Of a stretch of DNA of 64,000 nucleotides, positions 9,632 to 18,556 are shown piece by piece. How positions within the stretch are numbered: the first letter of the stretch is position 1; each line of letters opens with the position of its first letter. A program made the position numbers and the translations under genes. The DNA is taken from contig CAKUNE010000001.1 in assembly GCA_934668345.1 (NCBI GenBank), positions 434,001-498,000 of the forward strand. Reading direction: 5' to 3'. The notes beneath the pieces are model-generated. The model saw only the letters and a list, made by a program, of their open reading frames with translations. It did not search any database and had not been told where the DNA came from. Source of the stretch: an uncultured Collinsella sp. Its GTDB lineage: Bacteria; Actinomycetota; Coriobacteriia; Coriobacteriales; Coriobacteriaceae.

Positions 9632-9706
9632 CCGCAGTTGCGGTGAAATACGGACTGTTTGGCCACCTAATGGCCGCAAACAGTCCGTATTTCACCGCAA
9701 CTGCGG
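9632..9706. repeat. long palindrome, copy 2 of a dispersed pair
   Basis: A perfect 30-base-pair inverted repeat whose inner 21 bases match the palindrome at 6854-6912. The loop itself forms a short stem (GCCA / TGGC) with CCTAA at its tip. It lies between the convergent ends of yqeC and the hydantoinase gene, so it may act as a bidirectional transcription barrier, although no T-run is present. Confidence 0.9.
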
Positions 9707-9728
9707 AGGGGACACTGCATCTTTGCCG

Positions 9729-11096
9729 CTAGCGGGGGACGTAGCGGCCGGGTTGGGCTCCGGTGGGCTCGCCGTCGCGTGCCGCCAGCACGCCGTTCAC
9801 AAACACGGCCTTGGCGCGGCCATGTGCCTCAAAGCCCTCGAGCGGCGTGTAGTCCACGGCCTGATGCTGCGTCGCGGCGCTGATCGTCCAACGCGCGAAC
9901 GGATCCCACACGCACACGTCGGCATCGGAGCCCTCGGCAAGACAGCCCTTGCGCGGGTACATGCCAAACACGCGCGCCGGGTTCTCGCTCATCAGGCGGC
10001 AGAGGTCCTCGGGGCCCAGCTGTCCCTCAAAGCTCGTGGCAATCGCAACGGGACGATGCTCCACGCCGGGCCCGCCGTTGGGAATCGCGCGGAAATCATC
10101 GCGTCCTCGGTCCTTTTGCCCGTGCAGGTTAAAGCTGCAATGATCGGTCGCAATAGTATCGATCTCGCCAGCCACAAGCGCCTCGCGCAGCGCGGCACGG
10201 TCACCGGCATGGCGCAGCGGCGGGCTCATCACATACTTGGCACCCGCAAAGCCGTCCTCGCCCTGCTCCAGATAACAGATGTCGTCGAGCATCAGATACT
10301 GGGGGCAGGTCTCGACATAGATATTCTTCTGCCCGCGCGCCTTGGCGGCACGGATGGCCTCGAGCCCCAACTTGGTCGAAAGGTGCACCACGTTGACCGG
10401 AGCGTCCCCGGCCAGGTGTGCCAGATACAGCAGGCGGCTCACGGCCTCGGCCTCGCACACGTCCGGACGGCTGAGCGCATGGCCCTCGGGCCCGTGGATA
10501 CCCTGCTCAAACACGCGCTTCTGCAGCTCGTTCACGAGCGTACCGTTCTCGCAATGCACGCACAGTATGCCGCCAATACGCTTGAGCTCCTCAAGCACCT
10601 CGAGTGTCTCGGCATCGTCCAAGCGCAGGTGGTCGTAGGCAAAGTAGGTCTTGAACGACGATACGCCCGCCTCGCGCATGGCCGAAAGGTCGGCACGGTT
10701 GCGCTCATTCCACTCGGCGAGTGCCATATGAAAGGCGTAGTTGGCCGTGCAGGTGCCGTCGGCGCGGCAATGCCACTCGGCCAAGGCATCGGGCATGGTC
10801 ACGCCGCGATCGGCCGTCGCGTAGTCCACAATGGTCGTCGTGCCGCCGCAGGCAGCCGCACGCGTGCCGGTCTCAAAGCTATCGGCCGTCCAATCCATGC
10901 CGGTCCAGCACTGCATGTGCGTGTGGCCGTCGATAAAGCCGGGAAACACCCAGCAGTCGGTGGCGTCCTGGACGGTATCGCCCTCGGCCGGCTCAATCGC
11001 CGCGGCAATCCGCACGATCTTGTCGCCCTCCATGGCAAGATCGGCGCGGCGAAGCCCCTGGGGCGTCACGAGCGCGCCGTTTTTGATGATGATCAT
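9729..11096 (-). CDS. hyuA: dihydropyrimidinase/hydantoinase-family amidohydrolase
   Basis: Cyclic amidohydrolase that opens five- or six-membered cyclic ureides. The 455 residues carry the full dinuclear metal set: DGHTHM after strand 1, the carbamylated Lys in SSFKTYFAYD, His in VHCENG, His in VHLST and Asp in ATDHCSF. This active site is intact and D-hydantoinase-like. It lies nine bases after mocA. In this setting the substrate is more likely a purine breakdown product than a pyrimidine; that is inference from neighbours. Confidence 0.88.
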   Translation of the reverse strand: MIIIKNGALVTPQGLRRADLAMEGDKIVRIAAAIEPAEGDTVQDATDCWVFPGFIDGHTHMQCWTGMDWTADSFETGTRAAACGGTTTIVDYATADRGVTMPDALAEWHCRADGTCTANYAFHMALAEWNERNRADLSAMREAGVSSFKTYFAYDHLRLDDAETLEVLEELKRIGGILCVHCENGTLVNELQKRVFEQGIHGPEGHALSRPDVCEAEAVSRLLYLAHLAGDAPVNVVHLSTKLGLEAIRAAKARGQKNIYVETCPQYLMLDDICYLEQGEDGFAGAKYVMSPPLRHAGDRAALREALVAGEIDTIATDHCSFNLHGQKDRGRDDFRAIPNGGPGVEHRPVAIATSFEGQLGPEDLCRLMSENPARVFGMYPRKGCLAEGSDADVCVWDPFARWTISAATQHQAVDYTPLEGFEAHGRAKAVFVNGVLAARDGEPTGAQPGRYVPR

Positions 11097-11105
11097 AATT
11101 GCTCC

Positions 11106-11720
11106 TTATTGATTGATGCAGTTGGCCACGCGATCAAAATACGAGCAGGCGGCGATATGCTCCGTTACGCGTTGCTGTCCCTTGGCGGTATCGACGTCCC
11201 ACAGCTCGTAGGCACGCGCCTCGACCAGCACCACGTCGATACGGTCCTTGAGAATCGAACCGCCACCGTCCTTGCCCTCAAGACACATAAGTACATCGAA
11301 CAGTTCCGCCGGAAAGAGCACCGGGCTCGAAGGCTCACCATTGCACGCAAGACGCACCGGATGCTTGCGGCCACGCTCATCAAATGCACGAACCATAGCC
11401 TCAAAAGAATCCGCGCTCACAAGCGGCTGGTCGCCCGGCAAAAAGAGGCAACCTTTCCAGTTGCGTTCGACTCCCCACGAAAGGCCCGCACGGACGCTTT
11501 CGCTGCGCAGCTCGCCATCGTGCAGCACGCACGGGCAATGCTTGTCATCACAAATCTGAGCGGCCTCGGGCCAACGCGTCGAAACCACGACGTCAAAGCC
11601 CCGGGGAACCGAATCAATGGTCCGGGCAATCAGCGGCTCGCCATAGATATCGGCGAGCATCTTGTTAGAGCCAAATCGCTTGCCCTCGCCCGAAGCCATA
11701 ATGACGCAACCAAGTTTCAT
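11106..11720 (-). CDS. mocA: molybdenum cofactor cytidylyltransferase-like protein (MocA/YgfJ)
   Basis: NTP-transferase of the MobA-like family that attaches CMP to molybdopterin to form MCD for xanthine dehydrogenase-family enzymes. The N-terminal nucleotide signature is LGCVIMASGEGKRFGSNKML, followed by the metal-binding LPGDQPLVS and SSPVLFP. I start at the ATG at 11720, preceded by GGGGAGGT; a further upstream start would add 17 unlikely residues. Length is 204 residues. Adjacent to the hydantoinase gene and downstream of the ygeW terminator. Confidence 0.85.
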   Translation of the reverse strand: MKLGCVIMASGEGKRFGSNKMLADIYGEPLIARTIDSVPRGFDVVVSTRWPEAAQICDDKHCPCVLHDGELRSESVRAGLSWGVERNWKGCLFLPGDQPLVSADSFEAMVRAFDERGRKHPVRLACNGEPSSPVLFPAELFDVLMCLEGKDGGGSILKDRIDVVLVEARAYELWDVDTAKGQQRVTEHIAACSYFDRVANCINQ

Positions 11721-11808
11721 GGCGATACCTCCCCTGAAACCATCGTACCCATAACTCGCGTCGCGGGGCATCTACATCGAAAGCGCTTATCCCGCACGCC
11801 CACGATGC

Positions 11809-11847
11809 AAAAAGGGGCACCCCGCCGGTTGGCAGAGCGCCCCCTTT
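11809..11847 (-). terminator. rho-independent terminator after ygeW
   Basis: On the minus strand an AAAGGGGGC...GCCCCTTTTT hairpin followed by Ts lies 24 bases beyond the ygeW stop. It should end the ygeX-ygeY-ygeW transcript before mocA. Confidence 0.8.
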
Positions 11848-11870
11848 ACATGGCTTACCTCAGCCCAGCT

Positions 11871-13073
11871 TTAGGCCTGGAACCAACGGGCGGTGTTGCG
11901 CTCGTCGAGGGCCTTGAGGGTAGCGGCGGGATCGGCAACCTTCTGCAGGAACATCATGGCTGCGATGGCGTACGGCTTGTAGCTGGCCTCCTTGTACATG
12001 CCCACACGGTGCATGTCGAAGACGTCGGCGTTGACCTCGCCGTGCTCGCAGGAGACACCGGAGATGTCGGCGGGCAGCGGATGCATAAAGATGGTGTCCT
12101 GGCCGTTGGCGGTCTTCTCCATGAGCTCGGTCGTGGAGCACCAGTCCTGATGGGTGGCGTTCTGGGCGAGCAGCTCCTTCTCGAGCGCGGCGATGCCGGC
12201 GTCGTCGCCCTCGGCGTACAGGTTGGTGCGCTTCTCCATGGCGGCAAACGGAGCCCAGCTCTTGGGGATCACGATGTCGGCGCCCTCGAAGGCCTCGGCC
12301 ATGGTGTTGACCTGCTTAAAGGTGGTGCCGGACTCGGCGGCATAGCCCTTGGCGCGCTCGACGACCTCGGGCATGAGGTCGTAGCCCTCGGGGTGGGCCA
12401 GGGTGACGTCCATGCCAAAGCGGGGCAGCAGGCTGATCAGCGACTGCGGGCAGGACAGCGGCTTGCCGTAAGAGGGCGAATAGGCCCAGGTGACGGCAAC
12501 CTTCTTGCCCTTGAGGTTCTCGAGACCGCCAAACTCGTTGATGAGGTAGAGCATGTCGGCAGAGGACTGCGTGGGGTGGTCGGAGTCGGACTGCAGGGAG
12601 ATGAGCGTGGGACGGTGATCCAGAACGCCATCCTCGTAGGCCTGCTGAACAGACTCGGAGACCTCGGCCATGTAGGCGTCGCCCTTGCCGATGTACATGT
12701 CGTCGCGGATGCCGATGACGTCGGCCATGAAGGAGATCATGGTAGCGGTCTCGCGGACGGTCTCGCCGTGGGCGATCTGGGACTTCTTCTCGTCCAGGTC
12801 CTGCAGCTCAAGGCCGAGCAGGTTGGCGGCCTTAGAGAAGGAGAAGCGCGTACGGGTGGAGTTGTCGCGGAACAGGGAGACAGCCAGACCCGAGTCGAAG
12901 ATCTTAGACGAAACGTTGTTCTCGCGCAGCTCGCGCAGAGCGTCGGCGACGATGTAGAGCGCCTTGAGCTCATCGGTGGTCTTATCCCAGGTGTGCAGGA
13001 AGTCGCTGCCGTACATGCCCTTAAAATCGAGGCCGTTCAGCTGCTCGACGAGCTCGGTAAACTTGGCGTCCAT
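11871..13073 (-). CDS. ygeW: knotted carbamoyltransferase YgeW
   Basis: Aspartate/ornithine carbamoyltransferase-like protein of the knotted YgeW class; the natural amino substrate is not established but the family travels with purine/ureide catabolism. The 400-residue protein has the carbamoyl phosphate loop as FRDNSTRTRFSF (STRTR), the SDSDHPTQSSADML motif and a C-terminal MHPLPADISGVSCEHGEV stretch. In a catabolic setting it would run as a phosphorolysis giving carbamoyl phosphate. It lies 189 bases after ygeY's stop side gap and before a clear terminator. Confidence 0.9.
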   Translation of the reverse strand: MDAKFTELVEQLNGLDFKGMYGSDFLHTWDKTTDELKALYIVADALRELRENNVSSKIFDSGLAVSLFRDNSTRTRFSFSKAANLLGLELQDLDEKKSQIAHGETVRETATMISFMADVIGIRDDMYIGKGDAYMAEVSESVQQAYEDGVLDHRPTLISLQSDSDHPTQSSADMLYLINEFGGLENLKGKKVAVTWAYSPSYGKPLSCPQSLISLLPRFGMDVTLAHPEGYDLMPEVVERAKGYAAESGTTFKQVNTMAEAFEGADIVIPKSWAPFAAMEKRTNLYAEGDDAGIAALEKELLAQNATHQDWCSTTELMEKTANGQDTIFMHPLPADISGVSCEHGEVNADVFDMHRVGMYKEASYKPYAIAAMMFLQKVADPAATLKALDERNTARWFQA

Positions 13074-13276
13074 GTAAATATCCTTTCCAAAGATGAAACG
13101 ATTGCAATGAGTAGATGCGCTCCGTCATGCGCGTGTGGCTAGAACATGCAGAGCACTATGACGAGGACCCGCCACCGTCGAGGAAGCATGGGAGATAACG
13201 ACTGCGGGCCCCAAGTCAACAGGGGGGGTGCCGGGGACACGAGCGGCCCCCGGCTCAACAAGATCAAGGAATGGGA
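13074..13276. other. ygeY-ygeW intergenic region
   Basis: No gene is seen in these roughly 200 bases. A GC-rich hairpin (GCCGGGG / CCCCGGC, about 13222-13252) surrounds GGGGACAC, resembling the GGGACAG hairpins elsewhere in the window. The ygeW ribosome-binding site (GGAAAGGATAT) is at its end. Confidence 0.4.
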
Positions 13277-14662
13277 CTAGTCGATCTTGTTGTTGGTCAG
13301 ACCGGCGCGGAACACGGTGGCGTCGCCGTCGGCCTGGCTGGGATCGTAGAGGTTCAGGGCAGCCACATACATGGCGGCAGCGGTGACCAGGTCGTCCTTG
13401 TAGGTGACCTCGTTGGGAGCGTGAGCCTGAGACTCGGCACCCGGGCCAAAGCCCACGCAGGGGATGCCGTAGCGGCCCTGGATGGAAACGCAGTTCGTGG
13501 AGAAGGTCCACTTGTCGCACAGCGGACGACCGGTGCGCTTGTCCATGCTGGGCTCGCAGCCGATGCGCTCGTCACCGAACATGGCCTTGTGGGCGTCGAC
13601 GAGGGCCTTGACGTGCGGAGCGGTCTCCTTGTTGATCCACGTGGGGAAGTAAGCCTCGGTCTCGTAGACTTCGCCGGTCCAGGACGGACGGTCGTACATG
13701 TACATGGAGACCTTCACGTCGTCGCCGTACTTCTTGGCGGCCGGCAGGTTGCGGATCTCGTCCAGGCAGGACTCCCAGGTCTCGCCGGCGGTCATACGAC
13801 GGTCGATGGAGATGGCGCAGGAGTCAGCGACAGCGCAGCGGCTGGGGCTGGTGTAGAAGATCTGGCTGACGGTGCAGGTGCCGCGGCCCAGGAAGCGGGC
13901 ATCCTCGTAGTGCTCGGGGTTGTACTTGGGGTCGAGCATCTTGACGAGGCCCTTGATGTCGGTCGACTCGTCGCAGCCGTTGTTGTTGAGGGCGCGGACG
14001 TCGGCGATGATGTCGGCCATCTTATAGATGGCGTTGTCGCCGCGGTCGGGAGCGGAGCCGTGGCAGGAGGTGCCGTGAACGTCGACGCGGATCTCCATGC
14101 GGCCGCGGTGACCGCGATAGATGCCGCCGTCGGTGGGCTCGGTGGAAATGACGAACTCGGGCTTAATGCCGTCCTTGTTGTAGATGTACTGCCAGCACAT
14201 GCCGTCGCAGTCCTCTTCCTGGACGGTGCCGACGACCATGATCTTGTAGCCCTCGGGGATGAGGCCCATGTCCTTCATCATCTTGGCAGCGTAGGTAGCA
14301 GAAGCCATGCCGCCCTCCTGGTCGGAGCCGCCGCGGCCGTAGATGATCTCGTCGGTCTCGTAGCCCTCATAGGGATCGGCATCCCAGTTCTCGATGTTGC
14401 CGATGCCGACGGTGTCGATGTGGGAGTCGATGGCGATGATCTTGTCGCCCTCGCCCATAAAGCCCATGACGTTGCCCAGGCCGTCGACCTTGACCTCGTC
14501 ATAGCCAAGGCTCTCCATCTCGGCCTTGATGCAGGCGACAACCTCGCCCTCCTCGCAGGACTCAGAGGGGTGGGAGATCATGGCGCGCAGGAAGCGAGTC
14601 ATATCAGCACGATGAGACTCAGCAGCAGCCTTAATGGCATCAAAATCGAGTTCTTTAGTCAT
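13277..14662 (-). CDS. ygeY: YgeY-family M20-type metallohydrolase
   Basis: Member of the M20/ArgE-DapE hydrolase family, subgroup YgeY linked to selenium/purine metabolism; expected to cleave an acyl or carbamoyl amide. The 461 residues show the metal ligands [32 protein letters not shown] and a C-terminal AHAPNE. I start at the ATG at 14662, behind AAAGG, rather than at an upstream TTG. It is flanked by ygeX and ygeW in the conserved order. A large structured repeat lies between it and ygeX. Confidence 0.9.
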   Translation of the reverse strand: MTKELDFDAIKAAAESHRADMTRFLRAMISHPSESCEEGEVVACIKAEMESLGYDEVKVDGLGNVMGFMGEGDKIIAIDSHIDTVGIGNIENWDADPYEGYETDEIIYGRGGSDQEGGMASATYAAKMMKDMGLIPEGYKIMVVGTVQEEDCDGMCWQYIYNKDGIKPEFVISTEPTDGGIYRGHRGRMEIRVDVHGTSCHGSAPDRGDNAIYKMADIIADVRALNNNGCDESTDIKGLVKMLDPKYNPEHYEDARFLGRGTCTVSQIFYTSPSRCAVADSCAISIDRRMTAGETWESCLDEIRNLPAAKKYGDDVKVSMYMYDRPSWTGEVYETEAYFPTWINKETAPHVKALVDAHKAMFGDERIGCEPSMDKRTGRPLCDKWTFSTNCVSIQGRYGIPCVGFGPGAESQAHAPNEVTYKDDLVTAAAMYVAALNLYDPSQADGDATVFRAGLTNNKID

Positions 14663-14766
14663 AACAGTCAACCTTTCTACAAGGGTTTACCTACAGGTAG
14701 ATATTTCAGATAGATCACTTGTGCCAAGCAGCGTGAGGTTGAGCACCCGGCAAGCAAGTAACCATA

Positions 14767-14884
14767 GGAGGCGGACGGAGGACTTTGCTCCGTCGCGAGT
14801 TCCGCACGAGCCGGAGAGCACTTAATGTGCTCTCCGTGCGAGCAGGACTGTCCGAGCAGGGAGTAAAGTCCTCCGGCTGCCTCC
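14767..14884 (-). repeat. structured repeat family SR, copy C
   Basis: On the minus strand: an outer 6-bp stem (GGAGGC / GCCTCC), a 4x4 internal loop, a second stem (GGAGGACTTT...), a conserved internal loop (5' side CTGCTCGGACAGTCCTG, 3' side GGAACTCGCGAC) and a hairpin with CACATTAAGTG at its tip. The same architecture with different stem sequences occurs at 45383-45537 and 62664-62804. It fills most of the ygeX-ygeY gap. Confidence 0.9.
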
Positions 14885-14899
14885 GGACAGGTCAGTCTG

Positions 14900-16114
14900 C
14901 TAGCAAGTCGGATACTCGCCCTCCCAGACGATGCGACGGTACTGATCCGGATCGGTGTCGCCCTCGGTGGAGAAGCAGAGCACGGAGCTCGTCTTGTCCA
15001 GGCCGATGAGCTCCTTGAGCTCGGCGTACTCGGGATCGAGCATGAGGGTCTCGACCAGGCCGGTGGTCACCGCGCCGGACTCGCCGGAGATGACGCGCGG
15101 GTCGCCCTTCTCGGGAGCGCCCAGGGTGCGCATGCCGCGAGCGGTGACCCAGTCGGGGCAGGACACAAAGGCGGTGGTGTGGTTGCGCAGGATATCCCAG
15201 CCCAGGATGTTGGGCTCGCCGCAGCACAGGCCGGCCATGATGGAGGGCATGTCGCCGTCCACGATGCGCGGATCGCCGTCGCCGGCGGCAGCGCCCTTGT
15301 ACAGGCAGGCGGCCGGAGCGCACTCGACCACGACGAAGGTGGGCGGGTTATCGGGATACAGGTTGGTGAAGTAGCCCACCACGGCGCCGGCGAGCGAACC
15401 CACGCCAGCCTGGACAAACACGTGCGTCGGGCGGTTGATGGCCATCTCGCGCAGCTGCTCGGCAGCCTCGGATGCCATGGTGCCGTAACCCTCCATGATC
15501 CAGGACGGGATCTTCTCGTAGCCCTCCCAAGCGGTGTCCTGAACGATGACGCCGCGCTCGCAGGCGTCGGCCTCGGCGGCGGCCATGCGCACGCACTCGT
15601 CGTAGTTGACCTCTTCGATGGTCACCGTGGCGCCCTCGGCGGCGATGTTATCAAAGCGGGGCTTGGTGGAACCCTTGGGCATGTGCACGACGGCCTTCTG
15701 GCCCAGCTTGTTGGCAGCCCATGCCACGCCGCGGCCATGGTTGCCGTCGGTGGCGGTAAAGAAGGTGGCCTGGCCAAAGTCCTTGGCAAGCTGATCGGAG
15801 GTCAGGTAATCGAAGGTGCACTCGGCAACGTCCTTGCCGGTCTCGTCGGCAATGTAGTTGGCCATGGCAAACGAGCCGCCCAGGACCTTAAAGGCGTTGA
15901 GGCCAAAGCGATAGCTCTCGTCCTTAACGCACAGGTTGGACAGGCCCAGGCGCGCGGCCTGGCCGTCCAGGCGGGCAAGCGGAGTGACGGTGTACTGGGG
16001 GAACGACTGGTGGAAGGCGCGGGCCTTCTTCACGTGGTCGAGACTCATGATTCCCAAGTGCTTGTCATCGCTCTTGGGCATCGTGTTGCCCGCCCACTGG
16101 ATCTTATCGGCCAT
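14900..16114 (-). CDS. ygeX: diaminopropionate ammonia-lyase YgeX
   Basis: PLP enzyme that eliminates ammonia from 2,3-diaminopropionate to give pyruvate and two ammonia molecules. The 404-residue protein has the Schiff-base region YRFGLNAFKVLGGSFA, the phosphate/PLP motif TATDGNHGRGVAWAA and a Gly-rich QAGVGSLAGAVVGYF. The start follows AAGGAGTTCACCGT. It heads the ygeX-ygeY-ygeW operon and is divergent from a YheO-like regulator. The enamine intermediate formed links it to ridA elsewhere in the island. Confidence 0.93.
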   Translation of the reverse strand: MADKIQWAGNTMPKSDDKHLGIMSLDHVKKARAFHQSFPQYTVTPLARLDGQAARLGLSNLCVKDESYRFGLNAFKVLGGSFAMANYIADETGKDVAECTFDYLTSDQLAKDFGQATFFTATDGNHGRGVAWAANKLGQKAVVHMPKGSTKPRFDNIAAEGATVTIEEVNYDECVRMAAAEADACERGVIVQDTAWEGYEKIPSWIMEGYGTMASEAAEQLREMAINRPTHVFVQAGVGSLAGAVVGYFTNLYPDNPPTFVVVECAPAACLYKGAAAGDGDPRIVDGDMPSIMAGLCCGEPNILGWDILRNHTTAFVSCPDWVTARGMRTLGAPEKGDPRVISGESGAVTTGLVETLMLDPEYAELKELIGLDKTSSVLCFSTEGDTDPDQYRRIVWEGEYPTC

Positions 16115-16201
16115 ACGGTGAACTCCTTAAGTCCTCTCTTGCCGGCCCCCGCATACGCGTTTCAGCCCATTCCCATTCATGCGACTAAACTTTTATGTGG
16201 A

Positions 16202-16275
16202 TGCCAAACAAAAAGTTTGTTAGTAATGTTCTATCACACTTTTTGATTGGCATACCTAACGAATTGTTTGTTGCC
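16202..16275. promoter_or_regulatory. cluster of three operator-like sites between ygeX and its regulator
   Basis: Three related AT-rich sites lie in the 277-base divergent gap. Site 1 (16202-16224) reads TGCCAAACAAAAAGTTTG; site 2 (16230-16252) is its inverted relative, TGCCAATCAAAAAGTGTG on the minus strand; site 3 (16254-16275) reads GGCAACAAACAATTCGTTAG on the minus strand. They are placed to control both ygeX and the divergent regulator gene. The remaining bases of this gap (16115-16201 and 16276-16391) show only the two ribosome-binding sites. Confidence 0.55.
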
Positions 16276-16391
16276 GTAATCGGTACTTTTTCGCCGCCGA
16301 ACGGTCATGAATTGCCTTGTTGATGGATTTGTTTGCGGTCAAGTGGGGTTTATGGCACAGTGAGCCCAAACTAATTTTTAGGAAGGCACCC

Positions 16392-17045
16392 ATGACCCCC
16401 GCACAGATTGAGTTCTACAAGCGCCTTGCACACGGCCTGGCGCTCCAATTTGGCCCCAACTGCGAAATCGTCGTCCACGATCTGGAGACCGATGACGTGG
16501 ACCACTCCATCGTAGTGATCGAAAACGGCCACGTCAGCGGGCGCAAACTGGGTGACGGCCCCAGCCATATTGTGCTTGAATCCATGCACGAGGGCACCGC
16601 CGACGTGCACGACCGCGAGCCGTACCTCACCAAAACCGCCGATGGCAAGCTGCTCAAGTCCTCGACCATCTTTATCCGCAACGACGAGGGCAAGCCCGTC
16701 GGCATTTTGGGCATCAACTTTGACATTACGCTTATGAAGGCTTTTGAGCGTTCGCTCGACGCCTTTACCGGCACCGGCGGCTCGGGCTACACCGAGCCCG
16801 AGCCCATTACCAAGAACATCGGCGACCTGCTCGAGGACCTGCTGCACGAGTGCGAGCAGTTTGTGGGCAAGCCCGCGGCGCTCATGACCAAAGACGAGCG
16901 CATTCGTGCCATTGGCTACCTCGACCGTCGCGGCGCCTTCCTCATTTCCAAGTCGAGCGAACGCGCCTGCGAGTTCTTTGGCATCTCCAAGTACAGCTTC
17001 TATAGCTACCTCAATGAGGCCAAGGCGGCAGCAGGCGACAAGTAG
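16392..17045 (+). CDS. YheO/DauR-type transcriptional regulator (PAS-like + HTH)
   Basis: The 217-residue protein has an N-terminal YheO PAS-like sensor domain (FGPNCEIVVHDLETDDVDHSI; VSGRKLGDGPSHIVL; STIFIRNDEGKPVGILGINFD) and a C-terminal HTH_22 domain (IRAIGYLDRRGAFLISKSSE...YSFYSYLNEAK). Such proteins regulate amino acid and nitrogen catabolic genes. I start at the ATG at 16392 after TAGGAAGGCACCC. It is divergent from ygeX across three operator-like sites, so ygeX-ygeY-ygeW is the likely target. A paralogue lies at 32099-32755. Confidence 0.85.
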   Translation: MTPAQIEFYKRLAHGLALQFGPNCEIVVHDLETDDVDHSIVVIENGHVSGRKLGDGPSHIVLESMHEGTADVHDREPYLTKTADGKLLKSSTIFIRNDEGKPVGILGINFDITLMKAFERSLDAFTGTGGSGYTEPEPITKNIGDLLEDLLHECEQFVGKPAALMTKDERIRAIGYLDRRGAFLISKSSERACEFFGISKYSFYSYLNEAKAAAGDK

Positions 17046-17168
17046 GCACTCGCCTGGATTGCCCCTCCCCTTTTGGGCGCGAGTTCTGGAAAGCATGAAT
17101 CCAAGACCGAGCCGCTTGGAAAGTTCCATATAATCGTTGTCATTAGTATTTCGAAAGGGTGGAACAGA

Positions 17169-18155
17169 ATGGCGTTGAGCAAGGCATCATGCTCCGGTCG
17201 CGGATTGATTCCGGCAATTGGTGGACATGTGCACCGCATGTTCGATGAGGGTGAAGACGACCTGTTTTCGCTGAGCCTTGACGACGTGATGGATGATCGC
17301 CCGTGGACCGCCGACGAACTCATGGGCGGTGGGGCTCGCCCGTCAAGCCCCAATCCCGCACTTGCGCCTAAGCCCGCATCTGCGCCGACTCCCGCGCAGC
17401 CGCCTGTTTCGACGCCCGCGTCTACGCCCGCACCCATTTCGGCGCCCACGCCCACTCCCCGCCCCGCAAGCGACCCGTCCGAGACGGCGGCATTTCTCGC
17501 TGCGGCGACGCGGAGCAAATCGGCCGACAGCACCGTTATGTACAGCGCCCAGCAGTTGCCCGTTCCTGCGGCACGCAAGTCTCCGGTCACAAGGCTCGAT
17601 GAGCCCGTTGCCCATCAGGTTGCCTACGATTCCTGGGCTGCAGCCGATCTGGATGAGACCTCTACCGGCATGCCGGCGCTCGACGTTCCAGTTAACCCGC
17701 TTTTTGCCGCCAACGCGAGCGCCGCGGACTATGAGGGCGGTGCGGCATATTGCGATTATTCCGATGGCTATGCTGGCACCGATCGCATCGAGACCGAGGA
17801 TTATGGCACCGCATCGAGCGATTATCTCAACGATCCGTACGCTGCCACGCCTGCACCGGAATATGACCCGGAGGCCGCGTCCGCGCCGGCGTATACCAAA
17901 AGCACGGGCGAAGAGCGCTTCGCCGATTATTACGCCGAGGAAAAGGCGCTGCGTTTTTCGGAATTTCCGCAGGCAGTCAAGGTTGCCTTTATCGCCATTG
18001 TCATTGCCCTGCTCGGTGTCATTGCGTTTGAGGGATTCCGGCTGTTCTCCGGCCCCACCCAAGCGGAGTCGGAGACCCAGCAAAAAGAGGACGATGACGA
18101 GTACCTGGACATCAACACCCTCAAGGGCGACCCCAACGACGGAGACGACGAGTAG
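17169..18155 (+). CDS. hypothetical Pro/Ala-rich single-pass membrane protein
   Basis: I do not recognise this 328-residue protein. After a short N-terminus (with FSLSLDDVMDD) comes a low-complexity Pro/Ala/Ser/Thr stretch at about residues 60-105, an acidic Tyr-rich middle, one membrane segment at about residues 275-297 (VKVAFIAIVIALLGVIAFEG) and an acidic tail ending near DDE. No signal peptide is seen, so the long N-terminal part is probably cytoplasmic or unfolded. Start at 17169 follows GAAAGGGTGG. It follows the regulator by 123 bases and has no evident link to purines. Confidence 0.65.
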   Translation: MALSKASCSGRGLIPAIGGHVHRMFDEGEDDLFSLSLDDVMDDRPWTADELMGGGARPSSPNPALAPKPASAPTPAQPPVSTPASTPAPISAPTPTPRPASDPSETAAFLAAATRSKSADSTVMYSAQQLPVPAARKSPVTRLDEPVAHQVAYDSWAAADLDETSTGMPALDVPVNPLFAANASAADYEGGAAYCDYSDGYAGTDRIETEDYGTASSDYLNDPYAATPAPEYDPEAASAPAYTKSTGEERFADYYAEEKALRFSEFPQAVKVAFIAIVIALLGVIAFEGFRLFSGPTQAESETQQKEDDDEYLDINTLKGDPNDGDDE

Positions 18156-18225
18156 CGAGGGCTGAAGGCGGCCGCAGGATCCCGCATCCAGCACCGGCTT
18201 CTAAGTGCTGTTTTGTCATCCAGCT

Positions 18226-18338
18226 ACACTTTTCCGGATAATTTGCCTATCGAATTTGACACTTTTTTCCGAAGTTTTAAGGTGTCTATTTCGACACTTT
18301 TCCGTACTTTTACACGGGATATTTCGACACTTTTTCGG
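18226..18338. repeat. iteron-like direct repeats (TTTCGACACTTTTCCG)
   Basis: Four direct copies at nearly helical spacing (33, 35 and 33 bases) of an A/T-rich motif with the core ACACTTTTCCG. The spacers are not conserved, so this is not a simple tandem duplication. They might be binding sites for a regulator of the flanking genes. Confidence 0.65.
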
Positions 18339-18361
18339 ATGAAAGCCGAATAATCACTTGG

Positions 18362-18409
18362 GAAATCAAGCGCCATCCGCACGTCATTTCGCGGATGGCG
18401 CTTGATTTC
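18362..18409. terminator. perfect 19-bp hairpin, possible terminator of the membrane protein gene
   Basis: Arms 18362-18380 and 18391-18409 are exactly complementary (GAAATCAAGCGCCATCCGC and its complement) with a 10-base loop. Only a short T-rich tail (TTTCT) follows, so termination is likely but not certain. Confidence 0.55.
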
Positions 18410-18556
18410 TGTCCGTACACGTTGATAGACTTCCCCTTGCCCGCAAGGAGCGGGCGCGTTTTATCCAGAGTCGGGGTAGAGAGTTGGCTCCACGATCCCG
18501 ACGCCAACCGGCCAAGAGGCACGGTGGCCCTGCCAACATCGATGAAAGGAGTCCGT

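Larger units (their letters stand above)
18156..18556. other. 401-base gene-free region with short direct repeats and a strong hairpin
   Basis: Four copies of ACACTTTTCCG or close variants start at 18226, 18259, 18294 and 18327 (33-35 base spacing); the last three are preceded by TTTGACA or TTTCGACA. They are followed by a perfect 19-bp hairpin (18362-18380 with 18391-18409). No gene was found. The region ends at the ribosome-binding site GAAAGGAG of the next gene. Confidence 0.7.

Noticed and set aside
9723..13142. An open frame of over 1,100 codons on the plus strand
   Set aside because: It runs antisense through the hydantoinase, mocA and ygeW genes, which have intact family motifs. Long antisense frames are common in this GC-rich sequence and this one shows no domain.
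18226..18338. Possible mini CRISPR array
   Set aside because: The repeats are only 11-17 bases, vary in sequence and have spacers of about 17 bases; no cas genes are nearby.
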